Part shown: positions 22,647 through 33,771 of the stretch, piece after piece
How positions within the stretch are numbered: position 1 is the first letter of the stretch
Layout of the letters: every line of letters starts with the position of its first letter
Source: Vanrija pseudolonga
Taxonomy: Eukaryota > Basidiomycota > Tremellomycetes > Trichosporonales > Trichosporonaceae
DNA length: 64,000 nucleotides
Assembly: GCF_020906515.1 (NCBI RefSeq)
Contig: NC_085851.1
Coordinates: 1,302,001-1,366,000, forward strand
Reading direction: 5' to 3'
Program-made: the position numbers and the translations under genes
The notes under the pieces: generated by a model
The model's database searches: none
Seen by the model: the letters and a program-made list of their open reading frames with translations, nothing else
Told to the model about the DNA's origin: nothing

Positions 22647-23980
22647 TGCTAGTGGCCCTTGTTGTCTGTGGTGTAGTGTTAGTGGTGAAGGCGTGGGAGG
22701 TGGGCGGTGGGGGGCACAGCAAGAGAGTGGGAGGGGGTGTGAGAAGTGTTGTTGTCGAGTGGAGGGCTGGCTTGGCTGGTGACGCGGACTAGTAAGGGGG
22801 CGGTGGGGAGGGGGAAGGGGGAGGTTGAGTGGTGAGACTGACTGTTGGAGGGGGGAGTTGGGGGGTAACTGTTTGCTGTTGGAGGTGTATGAGAGTTGTT
22901 GAGAGAGGGGATGGAGAAACAAGAGTTGGTGACGCTTGAGAGACACTTATGTATGACGACGAGTTGGGTTGGGCGCGAAGTCGCAGATGACCGGACTGGC
23001 TGGTAACTGGCAGTTGGCACTGACGCCAGGCTGGTCGCGGGGGCGTTCAACCGCCAGCTCGTCGCGCACCGGCCATTCCACGCACGCCAGACCAGGCGAC
23101 ACGACGCCCTCCTTTGCACCAACATGCCGCCAGCAGCAAGCCAAGCACCTCTGTGCGCCGGCGCGAAGCACGCCCCACACACATCTTCGTGCACAGAGGA
23201 GGCGCGAATCCAGGCTGGAGAAGGTCTGTCCGCGCCAATCTGCCGCGCCCCCCGCGACTTGCGCCCACCTTTGGCGCGCCCCAATCTGCTGACAAGGGCG
23301 CTATCTAGCTCGCTTAGGCACTCTTTTGCACGGATCGAGGCGCCGCCGCGAGGCGTGCGAGGCGTGCGAGACGAGCTATCGCATCGAGGCGGTGGGAAAC
23401 TGTGCCTCGCCACACACGTCAAGGCAGGCCTCTTGTCGCCTGATTGACAGCCAGACAGCCCCTTTGAGCGTGCTACGTCCTCCTTGTCACACCAAGAGCC
23501 CTTGGGGCGAGAATAAAATAGAATTCTTGGCCTTGCGAGGGTGGGTTGACACAATGGGGCGCAGTGTGTGTCGTTTGGGGCGCGCCGTCGTCGACGACAA
23601 TCAACCCACTTTGACCCCCTTCCCTGCACCGTCTTGGCGGCGCGTCTGTGTATCAGAGTGGGTCTAGTGTGACTCACAGACGCGGTCGCTGATCCAGGGC
23701 GAGAAAAAGGAAGGGGGAGGAGAGTGGGCGCGTGTTGGATGACGAGGCTGGAGCGAGGGCGTCGAGGCGCGAGTGCCCACACTACCAACACGCCTTTCAA
23801 CCGTGGCCGCACCCGGCCGGCCCCCTTGCCAGTGCACCGCCGCCGCCCTCGGCGACGCTTGCCCCTCAGCCAGACCTTTCCCTTGCGCCGAGGCGACACG
23901 CTCCGCTGATTAATATGATTTTATTACAAAGTCCATCTCAAAGTCTAATGCAAATTGGCCTAAATCAATGTACAAATGTC
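22647..23980. other. Intergenic region: Argonaute upstream region and FGGY kinase 3' side
   Basis: The right-hand 70 bp (23910-23980) is AT-rich 3' UTR-like for the FGGY gene. The left 300 bp is GT/GGGAGG-rich, that is pyrimidine-rich leader for Argonaute on its own strand. A 406-codon minus-strand open frame covers 22679-23899 but is Arg/Ser/Pro-rich with non-native codon use and no motif; it is treated as chance in GC-rich DNA. Confidence 0.45.
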
Positions 23981-26324
23981 CTACTCCCTGGTCCCCTCGG
24001 CGATACGCTTCCTCCAGCGCAGCTGCGTCTCGACCTGCTCGAGGAAGATCTCATACTTGACGTCGAGCAGCTTGCGCTCCCTTTCACCCTCCTTGCCGGT
24101 GCGTGGCTCGACGCGCGTCGCGGGCTGGGTCATGTCGACCATAATGTCCCAAAGCTTGGCGCCGTCGCGCTCGCCGGCCGTCTCGGCCTCGGTCTGCGAG
24201 CTGATCTCTCCTGATTGCGCCTGCTCGAATGCAAAACGTCCGAGCATCGCCGAACCAAGAACAACTGCCGAGGAAGGGTGCGGAGGAATGATGATAGGCA
24301 TCTGGAGGACGGTGGCGAGCAGGCGCATAAGGGGGCCATTCTTTGCCTGCGATCCTGCGAGAGTCAGTGACCGCCGCGTTTCCTCCTCCGAACCCGATAA
24401 AACCCACCGCTCATGTAGATGGAGTCGATCTTGTGGCCATTCTTGTTCATGGCGTCGACAATATGCCTGGTCTGCAGCGCAATGGCCTCGAGGGTGACGT
24501 TGAACTTGGCCGCCAAGTCGTTGAGCGTGGCGTTGAGAGCCAGGCCAGAGATCATGCCGCGCATCTTGGGGTCCGCGAGTGGGGAGCGGTTGCCGTGCTG
24601 TAAAGTTAGATACAGTTATGAAGAGTGAAAGCAACGTACCAGGTCGGGGTAGAAGTGCAGGTCCTTGGTGAGGTGAGCTGGCGGGGTCAGCACCAAGACT
24701 TGGCCAGACCTCGACAATCCAATACGCACTCAAAGTCTCCGCCTTCTCCGCCTTCTGCATCTTCTCCAGCTGCTTTCCAAGGAGCTCGTATGTGCTCGTC
24801 TTGGTCTGCGCGGCGAGCTCGACGAGCTGCGGGTAGGCGGGGTGGGTGGTCATGATGAAGTCGATGAGCTGACCGGTGGACGACTGGCCGCCCTCGTTCA
24901 TCCAATAGCCTGGGAAGATGGCGTTGCGGTACGGGCCCCACTGGACATGTTAGAAAGCACGCCAAAGGCGGCAGAGGTTACTTACGACGCTGAGAGGAGC
25001 GTCAGTGAGGACCAGACGAGGAGGGCAGGTAGCCACTTACCCAGGAACCGAGATGCCCTCCTTGCTCTGCGCCAGGTGGCATGTGCTCGTACCGGCGACA
25101 GCGGCGAGACGGCGAGCAGCGTCGTCGAGAGTCGGGACAGGCTCCTTCTCTCCCGAGCTCGAGGTCGCAACGGCCGCAACGGTACCGATCCAGCCCGAGT
25201 ACCTGTTCGTCAGCGAGGTCCCCATGGAGCCAACTCACGCGTCGATAACGGCGCTGCCGACAGCCGTGCCCTCCGCGAGACCGAGGTCGGCCGCCGCAGA
25301 CTTGCTAAGACCCTTGCCGACGGGCTGGCCAGCGGTAAGGACGAGTCCGTTCTTGCCGGGGATGCCGCCGAGCTGGTCAAAGTCGTCCTTGACGAGGTCG
25401 TCGAGGCCTGCAATGTCAGCTCAGTGACACAATTCTCCCCGTACCGATCTTGTTGAAGAAGCGCGCCGACCAGCCGTCCTTGCTGACCTCCTCCTCACCG
25501 CCGTTGCACTGGTGGCGGACACGAGTGCCGGGGGGGATGTACGAGTACTTGCATGCGAGTGAGCAGTTGGAGCGCGCCAGCGACGAGGTGGCGTGGTAGG
25601 TGAGGTAGTCGGGCAGGCTAGGGTGTGTCAGTCGCCTTTTCCGCGACCGTACTCACTCAAAGAACATGCACTCCTTGAACTTGGCCGGAGACATGTGCTT
25701 CTTGAGCCAGAGGGTCTTGGGCGTCTCCATCTCGAGCTGCCCAGTTAGCAAACTGAACGCCGCGCGCCGTCGCCGACTCACGCTCATGGTGCCTCCGACA
25801 AAGTCGAGGACGCCTTCGCCAGTCGAGTTGATGAGCTCGGCCTCTTCCTCGGCGCGGTGATCAGCCCAGAGGATGACGTTCCACTGGCCCTCGGTGCCGA
25901 GGTTGTCGTCGCTCTCTTCGGTCTGGGACGAGCTGGAGCGGGACACGCTCACGGGGCGACCGGCGCGGTCGACAACAGCAAGGCTGCAGGTGGCATCAAA
26001 GCCGACGCCCTTGACAGCCGAGGGGTCGATACCGCCGGCCTTGATGACGGCCTTGGAGCACGTCGCGAGCGCGGCCCAAATGTCCGAGGTCGACTGCTCA
26101 AAGATGCGGTGGTCGTTGGGGGACCGGCGTGTCTCGGTGGCGACTGGGGGGGTCAGAGGAGACCGCGGAAGAGGGTCTCACCAGAGTGGTCCGCGATGAG
26201 GGTTCCCTTGCGGTCGACGAGGCAGGCGCGTCCCGACCCAGTGCCGCTGGCCTCGAGTCAGTTTTGTCATGGGGAGGAAGGGGAGAACCCCTACTCACAC
26301 GTCAAATCCGATGAAGTACTCCAT
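23981..26324 (-). CDS. FGGY-family carbohydrate kinase (D-ribulokinase-like)
   Basis: Minus-strand multi-exon gene of about 600 residues. It starts MEYFIGFDVGTGSGRACLVD, the N-terminal ATP-binding strand-loop of the FGGY fold, followed by VKGVGFDATCSLAVVDRAG, NVILWADHRAEEEA (family substrate-site region with the WxDHR signature), GTAVGSAVIDAYSGWIG and VAGTSTCHLAQSKEGISVPG. The C-terminal half has GPYRNAIFPGYWMNEGGQSS, IYMSGGSQAKNGPLMRLLA (FGGY signature 2-like) and PIIIPPHPSSAVVLGSAMLG. These match the FGGY/YDR109C group, whose human member phosphorylates D-ribulose. The exact sugar cannot be read here. Intron 1 falls inside the glycine loop codons (GAC GT|C GGC). It shares a divergent promoter with VPS22. 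Confidence 0.93.
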
Positions 26325-26663
26325 GTTCGCTGTTGGGGAACGTGTGTAAGGCGAAGGGGGGAGGTGGCTGCGAGCTAGGGGAAAGAAAAACGATGGGTTC
26401 TGTTCGCTGCTTTGCTTTATCTTTGTTGCTGCTGCTTCTGCTGTCCGCCCCACGACGATGTGTGCGGCATTGCTTCGGAGGTTGATGAGCCAAGAAAGTG
26501 CTGGCTCTAGGCTGACGGAAGGAGGTCATCCGAGCAGCCAGCGAGACTTTTGGCTGGCGGTCAGTCGGCCCGCTCTCCGCTCCGGCCACAACAAGGCCCC
26601 ACAAGCCGCCCTCGCCGCCCGCTCACCAGCCGCAACACGGAGGCATCTCCACTCCAGCTTGCC
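26325..26663. promoter_or_regulatory. Divergent promoter between FGGY kinase and VPS22
   Basis: 339 bp separates the two start codons. Sequence is mixed, with a GCTGCTTCTGCTG run and Gly/Ala-codon-like triplets. No specific site was recognised. Confidence 0.45.
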
Positions 26664-27512
26664 ATGACGGCTCGGCAGTCGGCGCCGCTCTCGACATTGA
26701 ACCATCCGGACAGCAACAGCAATTACCACAACAACAACACCCCCGCCCCCACCTCTCCCGGCATGCGAAAGGGAGCAGGCATCTCGGGCCTGACGCGGCA
26801 CACGGCCGCCACGTCGTCGTACAACGCGCTCTCAACGGCGTTGACCGCCCAGCAAGTGGGCCACCTCGAGACGTCGCTCGCCTCGTTCCGCGATGCGCTC
26901 GTCACTTTTGCAGCGCAGCACCGCGCCGACATCCGCAAGGATCCGGCGCTGCGGCACCAGTTCCAGAAGATGTGCGCTGCGATCGGGGTCGACCCGCTCG
27001 CCGGCTCGTCGGGCCGCGGCGCGTGGTGGTCCGAGCAGCTCGGTCTCGGCGAGTGGAGCTGCGAGCTCGCGCTGCAGGTTGTCGACGTGTGCGTGTCGAC
27101 GCGCGAGCGCAACGGCGGGATCATCGAGATGAGCGAGCTCATCGCGCGCGTCGAGCGCATGCGCGGCGGCGCAGCCGCCGACAAGATCACCGAGGACGAC
27201 ATCCGCCGCGCGGTCGACCTCCTCGCGCCCCTGCACGCCGGGTACACGCTGCACAGCGCCGGCGGGACGACGTTTGTCCGCTCCGTTCCCCGCGAGCTGG
27301 ATACCGACCAGAGCATGCTCCTCGTCCTGGCGTCGGATACGGGCGGCGCGCTGACCGAGGCCGACGTGCGCGAGCGCACTGGCTGGCCCCAGGTCCGCGC
27401 GAGGACGGCCCTCGACGATTGCGTCATGCGCGAGGGGCTCGGCTGGGTCGACGAGCAGGCCAGCCAGCGGACAGTGTATCTCATTGCTGCGGTCGACTTT
27501 GCCGATGTGTAG
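26664..27512 (+). CDS. VPS22: ESCRT-II subunit Vps22 (SNF8/EAP30)
   Basis: Intronless, 282 residues, starting at the ATG in GCCATGACG (upstream in-frame codons are not ATG). After an Asn/Pro-rich N-terminal extension of about 33 residues comes MRKGAGISGLTRHTA, matching the EAP30 start, then a long helix and FQKMCAAIGVDPLAG, WWSEQLGLGEWSCELALQVV, and two winged-helix domains ending QASQRTVYLIAAVDFADV. ESCRT-II (Vps22, Vps36, two Vps25) bridges ESCRT-I and ESCRT-III on endosomes for multivesicular body sorting; in basidiomycete yeasts it also supports Rim101 pH signalling. Location: cytosol and endosome membrane. Being intronless is unusual beside its intron-rich neighbours. Confidence 0.95.
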   Translation: MTARQSAPLSTLNHPDSNSNYHNNNTPAPTSPGMRKGAGISGLTRHTAATSSYNALSTALTAQQVGHLETSLASFRDALVTFAAQHRADIRKDPALRHQFQKMCAAIGVDPLAGSSGRGAWWSEQLGLGEWSCELALQVVDVCVSTRERNGGIIEMSELIARVERMRGGAAADKITEDDIRRAVDLLAPLHAGYTLHSAGGTTFVRSVPRELDTDQSMLLVLASDTGGALTEADVRERTGWPQVRARTALDDCVMREGLGWVDEQASQRTVYLIAAVDFADV

Positions 27513-27876
27513 CGGCGGTCATTGTCCTGCCTGGCTGGCCTTATCGTCGCCCGCCCATTCTTCCCCCTCCCCCCGCCTCCCCCTGCCCCCTCATCCATAC
27601 AGGAGCTACAACCGTCCTCCGCATCACGTCTATCCCACAACCAGCCTGTATCATGTTGTAATCTATGCATTTGTAGAGTCTGCCGATGTGTGCTTTGCCG
27701 ACCCGCCGGCCCGATGACGCGGTGTGAGGAAGGCGTGGGCGCAGGCGTGCCAAATAAGTGTAAAATCGGGAAATAGGCCCGCGCCTCCGGCTTTCTCCAC
27801 AAAGTTGAACTCGAGATGAGTGGCCAAGAGATGAGCATCTTATCCGACTCTTTTGACAACACACAAAAACAACAAA
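27513..27876. other. Intergenic region VPS22-TIM8
   Basis: 364 bp, C-rich near 27560-27590 then AT-richer. Likely VPS22 3' UTR plus the TIM8 promoter; AAACAACAAAATG immediately precedes the TIM8 start. Confidence 0.45.
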
Positions 27877-28388
27877 ATGTCGCAGCCCCAGATCCCCCAG
27901 TTCGACGCCGCGACCCAGGTATGTGCCCCTCGCTGTTCTTGCCCCCTTGCGCCCCGCTGACCGCCCAGGCCGAGCTCCGCGACTTCATCGAGCAGGAGTA
28001 TGTCCCCTCTGCCCGCGCGACTTTGCTGACCCCGGAGGCAGACCAAGGCCAAGATCCAGGCCTCGGTCCACGAGCTCACTGACAGGTGTAGGTGGACTCT
28101 GCTGTGCTGATGTGGCGTGACGTCGCTGACCCGCTGCGCAGGTTGGAAGACGTGCGTCGGCGTAACGGACTCTGCTTACCCTCAGCTGCATCACCGGCGG
28201 CATCAGCTCCAAGTTCTCCAAGTACGTCCTCGGCCTGCCTGCCTGTTGAGCTACTATCCCTCCCCACGCTGCACCGCTGACACCACCCCCCAAGGTCCGA
28301 AGCTTCGTGCCTCGAGAACTGCGTCGACCGCTTCCTCGACACGTCGTTCTACATCGTCAAGCAGATCGAGCAGCAGCAGCACCACTAG
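27877..28388 (+). CDS. TIM8: Mitochondrial intermembrane-space small TIM chaperone Tim8
   Basis: Six exons: 27877-27918, 27969-27997, 28038-28087, 28142-28151, 28186-28221 and 28295-28388. They sum to 261 nt for 86 residues, exactly in frame. The product has the twin CX3C motif CWKTC and CLENC separated by 15 residues (ITGGISSKFSKSEAS), plus the Tim8-type helices LRDFIEQEQTKAKIQASVHE and VDRFLDTSFYIVKQIEQ. Tim8 pairs with Tim13 to shuttle hydrophobic precursors such as Tim23 across the intermembrane space; the cysteines form two disulfides made by Mia40. Exon 4 is only 10 nt and the following intron 34 nt. This splice model is the only one found that restores both CX3C motifs. The intron before exon 6 ends CCCAAG, a less common acceptor. 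Confidence 0.92.
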
Positions 28389-29880
28389 GCCGAGTCCAGT
28401 CCATCATGTATTGCATCGCTCCGGCGGGGATCGGCGTCGCGAGGGCCATGGGGCGTTGGCGCGATGGGGGAGTGGGGCACGAGCGGAGGTGGGGATGTCG
28501 GGGAGCTGACGACTGATCGGACCGCAAGGCTCAGAATCACCGAGTCCGGCTCGCGCGACCTGCGCCAGCCGTCGGCGTCGTGGCGCTGTGGCTCGGGGAG
28601 GAGAGGGGAATGGGGAGTTTAGCTGCCGAGCACAACTGGCGTGCAGCCGTCTCTCCCAAACTCAACTCTGACGCAAGTCGACACGAGAAGAAGGACGTGC
28701 GTCAAGCAGCCACCCCGGGTGTGTCACCACGGCGCCAAGTCAACCACAATGCCCTACCTCCTCCCTCCCCACCGGGACGAGAAGCGCTCGTCAGAGAGCA
28801 TGCCAGTCTGCCGGAGTCTACTGAACCCCCCACCTCTGCCAGCTGCATCTGGTGCACGGAGGGAGCTCGACGTCGGTGCGTGGCACTTGGCCGAGCGCGT
28901 TGCGGGCACTCAAGCTGCTGGCGGAACGACGACGCCTCTCCACCGCCCCATACGTCCGTCGTGGTCACGGAAGCGTGTGGCCCGGAAACCACTCACGGAT
29001 GTGACTCTACTGACGCCCGCCCGGAGCTCACTCACCTCCATCCCCTGAGCTGTGCAGGAGTTGCTGGCAGTCAGCCGCCGGCACGCGTTGGCGCACGATA
29101 GCGCTGAACCTTCGTCTGCACGAATGCTCAAACCAAGACGGAATCGCCTCGCGACGAGAGAAGAGCAGGGCGCTCCGAGCCCTTGGCGTCCGTCGAGAAC
29201 AGGGCATCACCCATCCACATCTACCGCCTCGACGACTGAGATCATCTCCGTGGCAGCTCGCGGCTCTGGCCCATCTCGACCGCGCGACGTCGCGAGCAGA
29301 CACGCCGCCAAGGCCCAAGCTCGCTCGGTGCCGACGCCTTACCAAGGCTCGAAGGGTAGCCAGCAGAGGCATCTGTTGGCAGGGATGCCTGCCAAGGAAG
29401 GCTATGGGGAGTGTGACCGAGGCTCTCGAGTCAATGGACGACACTTCGACGTCTCGGCCGACCGTGTTGCGCTACTTATGAAGCGGGCTAATCTCGCAGG
29501 AAGGACGGGGCAGCTGGCGTGTCGGTGGGTCAGCGCACGTACTGTGACGCGTCGGTAGCCCAGAACGGCCACCTTGTTCCTCCCGAGCAACTACGCTGCG
29601 GCAGCGACCACAGCACGGCGAGGAGCAACGACATCCGCTTCGAGAAGGTTGCTGGCACGCCCATTGATGATTAGACAGGCTTTGCTGCGGCGCGCTGCAT
29701 GCCGGCGGAGGTGCGGCGCGGCTCGAGCTCCCTCCCCTCGTCGGAAGTCAGTCTACGAGTCGCCGCGGTCGGCGCGTTCGACGCAGGTCGAGTCAACGGA
29801 CGAACTGGCGACGATCCGCCGCGCGTTCCGCGCCGCGTCCACTGTCAGACGTGACCACGTCAGGAGGTGCTATCGCGGCT

Positions 29881-29952
29881 TTGTAGATCCGTCGATGCAC
29901 CAGTGAGGTCGTCGATGCACCAGTGAGGTGGTGATCCGTCGGTGATCTACAA
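29881..29952. repeat. Direct repeat flanked by a short inverted repeat
   Basis: A 20-bp unit beginning CGTCGATGCACCAGTGAGGT occurs twice in tandem (about 29890-29930). TTGTAGATC at 29881 is mirrored by GATCTACAA at 29944-29952, so a stem with a roughly 54-nt loop is possible. It lies in the gene-poor stretch. Confidence 0.7.
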
Positions 29953-30715
29953 GCGTGCACGCTGCCGCATGTCTTGGTCCGCCCAAGATCGACCATCTAG
30001 TGCTACTCGGTGTGCTTTGCACGCTTTGCGCGGCCTTGGCCGAGACACCAACTACTAGGATCCGGCGCGCATCCGACAGCAGCGGCGTGACGGCGGCAGC
30101 TCGCCGGCCCTGCACCACCTTGCACGCGCAGCCCATCAGGCGCGCGCGCCTCGCACCTCACACCTCGTCTCCGCTAGCTCCGCTCCTTCCTCTCTCGTCG
30201 GCACCCACATACCATACCCCGGCCCGTCCAAAATAGTCGTGGCGGTGCCATGTGCTGCGCGCTGCGCCGCGTGCATGCCATGGCTGCCATGCTCACCGCC
30301 AAGGCTTGGGGCCAAGCGACGCTGCTGCCGCCGGCTTAGCCTGCCGCCCACATAAGCCGCCATCTGCCATCTCTGGCTGGTTATTATTCCTCGGGTCTAA
30401 GCCGGATGCCGTATCACGCTGTGCCTGGAGGTCGCGTCGCGTCTCGCTCAAGGCCTCGTTTGTGCACACGCACGGCGAGGTTTGGTTGGGGCAGGCGGTG
30501 TCGTGCAGGCAGGCAGGGAGGATCTGGTCCAAAGTGGGATAAGCGTTGGGTTTCTGTCAGACTTTGCTGGCCCCTGGAGGCCTGGAGGGGGTACAGCAGA
30601 GCGCAGACCATGCACAGGAGTTGCTGCTGCGTGCGGTGCGCGAGCTGCGAGGTTGATTTGGATGTCGGCACGTTTCAGGCCGAAACGCCCCACCCCTTCA
30701 CCCTTTCGACGTGAC

Positions 30716-30756
30716 AGTGTGCAGCAGCACAGGCAGCACAGGCAGCACAGGCAGGA
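30716..30756. repeat. 9-bp tandem repeat GGCAGCACA
   Basis: Three tandem copies of GGCAGCACA with CAGCAG/GGACC edges, in non-coding sequence. Confidence 0.75.
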
Positions 30757-31415
30757 CCACGCTTGTGCTGCCAAGCGAAGCCAGTCGACTTGTCGGTCAT
30801 CCCACAGGACACGACTCTAGTCGGCGGCTGAGACGATCGGGACAAGCAAGGACTGCAGCAGCCATTCAAGGCCTGCGCCGTGGGCACTATTCCCGCGCGT
30901 CGCACGTTGACGCAGCAGAACTGTGAATTGGCTTAACCCACCCTGCATTGCGGCGCAGATCGGGCCCTCCCACCATCTGTAGAGGCTCACGCCCGTCGTC
31001 CCCGACACGCACCCCTTTGTGTTGTAAACCCTTGCTGCCCTGCCTTTGCTCCCTGGTTGCCCCATGGCACGCCGAGCCCAAGCCCAGCCCAGACCATGCC
31101 ATGACGCTAGTTGCGATGTACGGGATGTGCCAGGAGACTGTGTCGCGCCTGCCTTGTCCTTGTCGTCAAGCTAGCCCAGCAGCAGCAGCAGCCGTCGTCG
31201 CCACGGCCTTCGTCGTCGTGAAGCAGCAGCACAAGCAGCAGCTAGTTGCCCATTCAGTGCACACCCGGGCCTGGAGCCAACCACCAAACCTTGGCAAGAA
31301 AACACAACTATATACACACACACACATCTGCACCTCAACGACCTTGTATCATCTTCAACCTCGCACACACCAACTCAATTGCATAGAGCCGGTCTCCCCT
31401 GCCCCCCCCACCGGC

Positions 31416-31590
31416 CTAGTTGTTGAACCCGTACGTCTGAGCGCGAGCGAGCGCCAGCCACTCGACGTCGTCAAAGGCCTCCGCCCAGCGCGCGCCCTCG
31501 TAGTCGACGTCGTCGTCGTCACAGGGCGGGGGGCCGAGCCACGACCGCCAGCCCGTGCACTCCCCCACGCACACCGACCACTCACTGACA
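31416..31590 (-). CDS. Candidate last exon of a small unrecognised gene
   Basis: On the minus strand the frame ending at the TAG (31418-31416) has strong native codon use: C-ending codons through ALARAQTYGFNN, preceded by DDDDVDYEGARWAEAFDDVE and by ECTGWRSWLG. A possible acceptor CTTGCAG precedes 31590. The 5' exon or exons could not be fixed; a donor GTACCT near 31711 is one option but did not give a clean frame. The product would be a short acidic protein, or the acidic tail of a larger one. No family was recognised. It is divergent from the aspartic protease. Confidence 0.35.
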
Positions 31591-31953
31591 CTGCAAGCAG
31601 TAATACCATCGTCGTCCCGTCCTCTCGTCTCTGTCCAACTTCTGGCGTTTGTTGTCGACCAGACCAGCGCCGACCCCACACTCGTTTACCGTTTACACTT
31701 TAGGTACGTAACACGCGCAGCGCAGCTCGGCCAACGGCCATGCCGACGGGTGATTTCCACCTCGACGACCACGACGACGAGGTTCACCACCACCACACAC
31801 ACACACTACTCCCCTCTGTCCCTTAGTCCTTGCTCCCCCAAGAACCATTCATGCTCGCTCTTGCTCGCACCAGAAACCGTGTGCTGACACGGTTCTTATA
31901 GACTCGTCCAAAACCACCCACCCCGTGTGGCTGTTAGATTTGCTGCAATCAAG

Positions 31954-33771
31954 ATGGTGGCCCTCGCCCCCCTCCTCTCCCTCCTTCCCCTCCTCGCGAC
32001 TGGCGTCCTTGCCAGCCCCGTCCCCGAGCCCGACCCGTTCGCCATCGCTCGTCCTCAGTCGCCTGCGGCAAAGCCCCCGACCGACTCCGTCAAGAGCGCT
32101 ATCCAGGGCTTCGCCCTCCCCCTCCACCTTCCGCCCGGCGCCGCGAAGCGCGAGCGCCAGAAGCGTGACGGCAAGCAGGGCAACCCGCTCGACCTGCTCG
32201 CGGCGCAGGCTTTCGTCGCCCATCGCTACGGCGCCGACAATGCCCACGAGCTCCGCGACCTTGTCCACGCTCACGCGAAGCGCCAGTCTAACGGCGCCGT
32301 GTCCCTCCAGTAAGTCTTAGTGCGGCTCGTCGCCGTCGTCGTACTCCCGACACGTCCTGACATTGCCAGGAACAACAACCTCGATGCGTCGTACTCTGGC
32401 GACGTGAGCATTGGTACTCCGCCTCAAGACTTCCAGCTTATCCTCGACACGGGCTCGTCGGATCTCTGGGTCGGCTCGTCGTCGTGCGACTCTTGCAACA
32501 GCAACAAGTTTGACTCTTCCAAGTCGAGCACGTTCAACAACCTCAACGCTTCGTTCAGCATTAGCTATGGCTCGGGCGACGCCTCGGGCACCCTCGCTCA
32601 GGACACGGTCTCGATGGCCGGCTACAAGGTCGCGTCTCAGACCTTTGCCGTCGTGTCCAAGCACTCGGCCGCCCTCATTGGCGACGCGACGAGCGGCATC
32701 ATGGGTCTCAGCTGGCAGGCGCTCTCCTACTCCAAGGCGTCGCCCTTCTGGGCTACGCTTGCCCAGTCCAGCGCGTGGCAGGACAAGCTCTTCGCCTTCT
32801 ACCTCAAGCGCTGGCGTGATGTGGCGGGCGCCAACAATGTCGAGTCTGACGGTGGTGTCGCCAACTTTGGCTACCTCGACTCTTCGCTCTACACTGGCGA
32901 TGTCACCTACGTTGACGTTGGCTCCAACCCTCAGTACTGGCAGATCCCCATGAGCCAGATCACGGTGCAGGGCCAGCAGATCTCGCTCAGCGGCTCGAAC
33001 AATGCCGCCATCGACACTGGCACCACCTTGATCGGTGGCCCCGCCGACGTTGTCAAGAACATCTACGCTGCCATTCCCGGCTCTCGCCAGATGACGGGCA
33101 ACTACGCCAACTACTACGAGTACCCCTGCACGACCTCGGTCAACATCCAGCTCAACTTTGGCGGCTTCCCCGTCCAGATTGGCGACGGTGACTTCAACCT
33201 CGGCCGCTACTCGAGCGACAAGAGCTTCTGCACTGGTGCCATTTTCCAGCAGACCCTGTCGAGCAACTCGCCTGTGCAGTGGATTGTCGGTGCCACGGCC
33301 CTCAAGAACACGTACACCGTGTTCCGCTACTCGCCCCCGGCTGTTGGCTTTGCCAAGCTCGCTGGCGCCGCCACGCAGTCGACGACGGTGGCTACTGCCA
33401 TTCCGACGGCTGCCGTCCCTGGTCTTGGTGACCCGCAGCCCGCCAACGTCACCGACCCTGGAACCACCTCGACGACCTCTACCAACACCACGTCGTCCAC
33501 GGCCACCTCGACCACCCCGACCCCGCACGTCGTCATTGAGACGGCTACCGCTTCGGCCGGTGCTGGTGGTGCCGGAGGTGCTGGCGGTGCAGGTGGTGCT
33601 GGCGGTGCTGGCGGCGCTGGTGGCCAGCCTGGTCAGCCTGGTCAGTCGGGCCAGCCGGGCCAGGCGGCCTCCAACAACGCCAAGTCGGCTGCCAACGCTG
33701 TCTCGGCTCCTCTTGCCTTCACCCTGGCTGCCTCCGCGTTCGGCGCCCTCGCCTTCTCGCTCGCGGCTTAG
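31954..33771 (+). CDS. GPI-anchored secreted aspartic protease (A1, yapsin/pepsin-like)
   Basis: Two exons (31954-32309, 32370-33771) give 585 residues. A signal peptide (MVALAPLLSLLPLLATGVLA) precedes a propeptide of about 95 residues containing a basic site (KRERQKR) and ending AHAKRQSN, a likely Kex2 site. The mature domain carries both catalytic motifs: LILDTGSSDLWVGS and AAIDTGTTLIGGP, with a Tyr flap region (SISYGSGDASG). The C-terminus is a Ser/Thr-rich stalk, an Ala-Gly-Gly repeat, a PGQPGQ run, and a hydrophobic tail preceded by small residues, as expected for GPI attachment. The family cleaves proteins at the cell surface and remodels wall proteins. The Gly-rich stalk is collagen-like and probably length-variable. 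Confidence 0.95.

Larger units (their letters stand above)
28389..31415. other. Largest stretch without a supported gene
   Basis: About 3 kb. Open frames up to 173 codons occur but lack native codon bias, splice consistency or motifs. Local repeats are listed separately. A CA-repeat (ACACACACACAT) lies near 31315. It could hold untranslated leaders, non-coding transcripts or decayed genes; nothing decisive was seen. Confidence 0.4.

Noticed and set aside
22679-23899. 406-codon minus-strand frame upstream of Argonaute
   Set aside because: Arg/Ser/Pro-rich translation, poor codon use and no family. It overlaps the Argonaute first exon and leader in another frame.
26723-27988. 421-codon minus-strand frame over VPS22
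   Set aside because: No recognisable protein; the plus strand encodes a full EAP30-family protein with native codons.
28141-28294. Alternative TIM8 reading in which the 10-nt microexon is extended through the 34-nt intron
   Set aside because: The read-through frame (CVGVTDSAYPQ) loses the CITGGISSKFS block that every small TIM of this type has.
30948-31703. 251-codon plus-strand frame before the aspartic protease
   Set aside because: Low-complexity His/Ala/Gln and CA-repeat translation. The opposite strand shows better coding bias at 31416-31590.
32317-33528. 403-codon antisense frame over the aspartic protease
   Set aside because: Shadow of the real gene, whose two catalytic motifs and GPI tail settle the strand.
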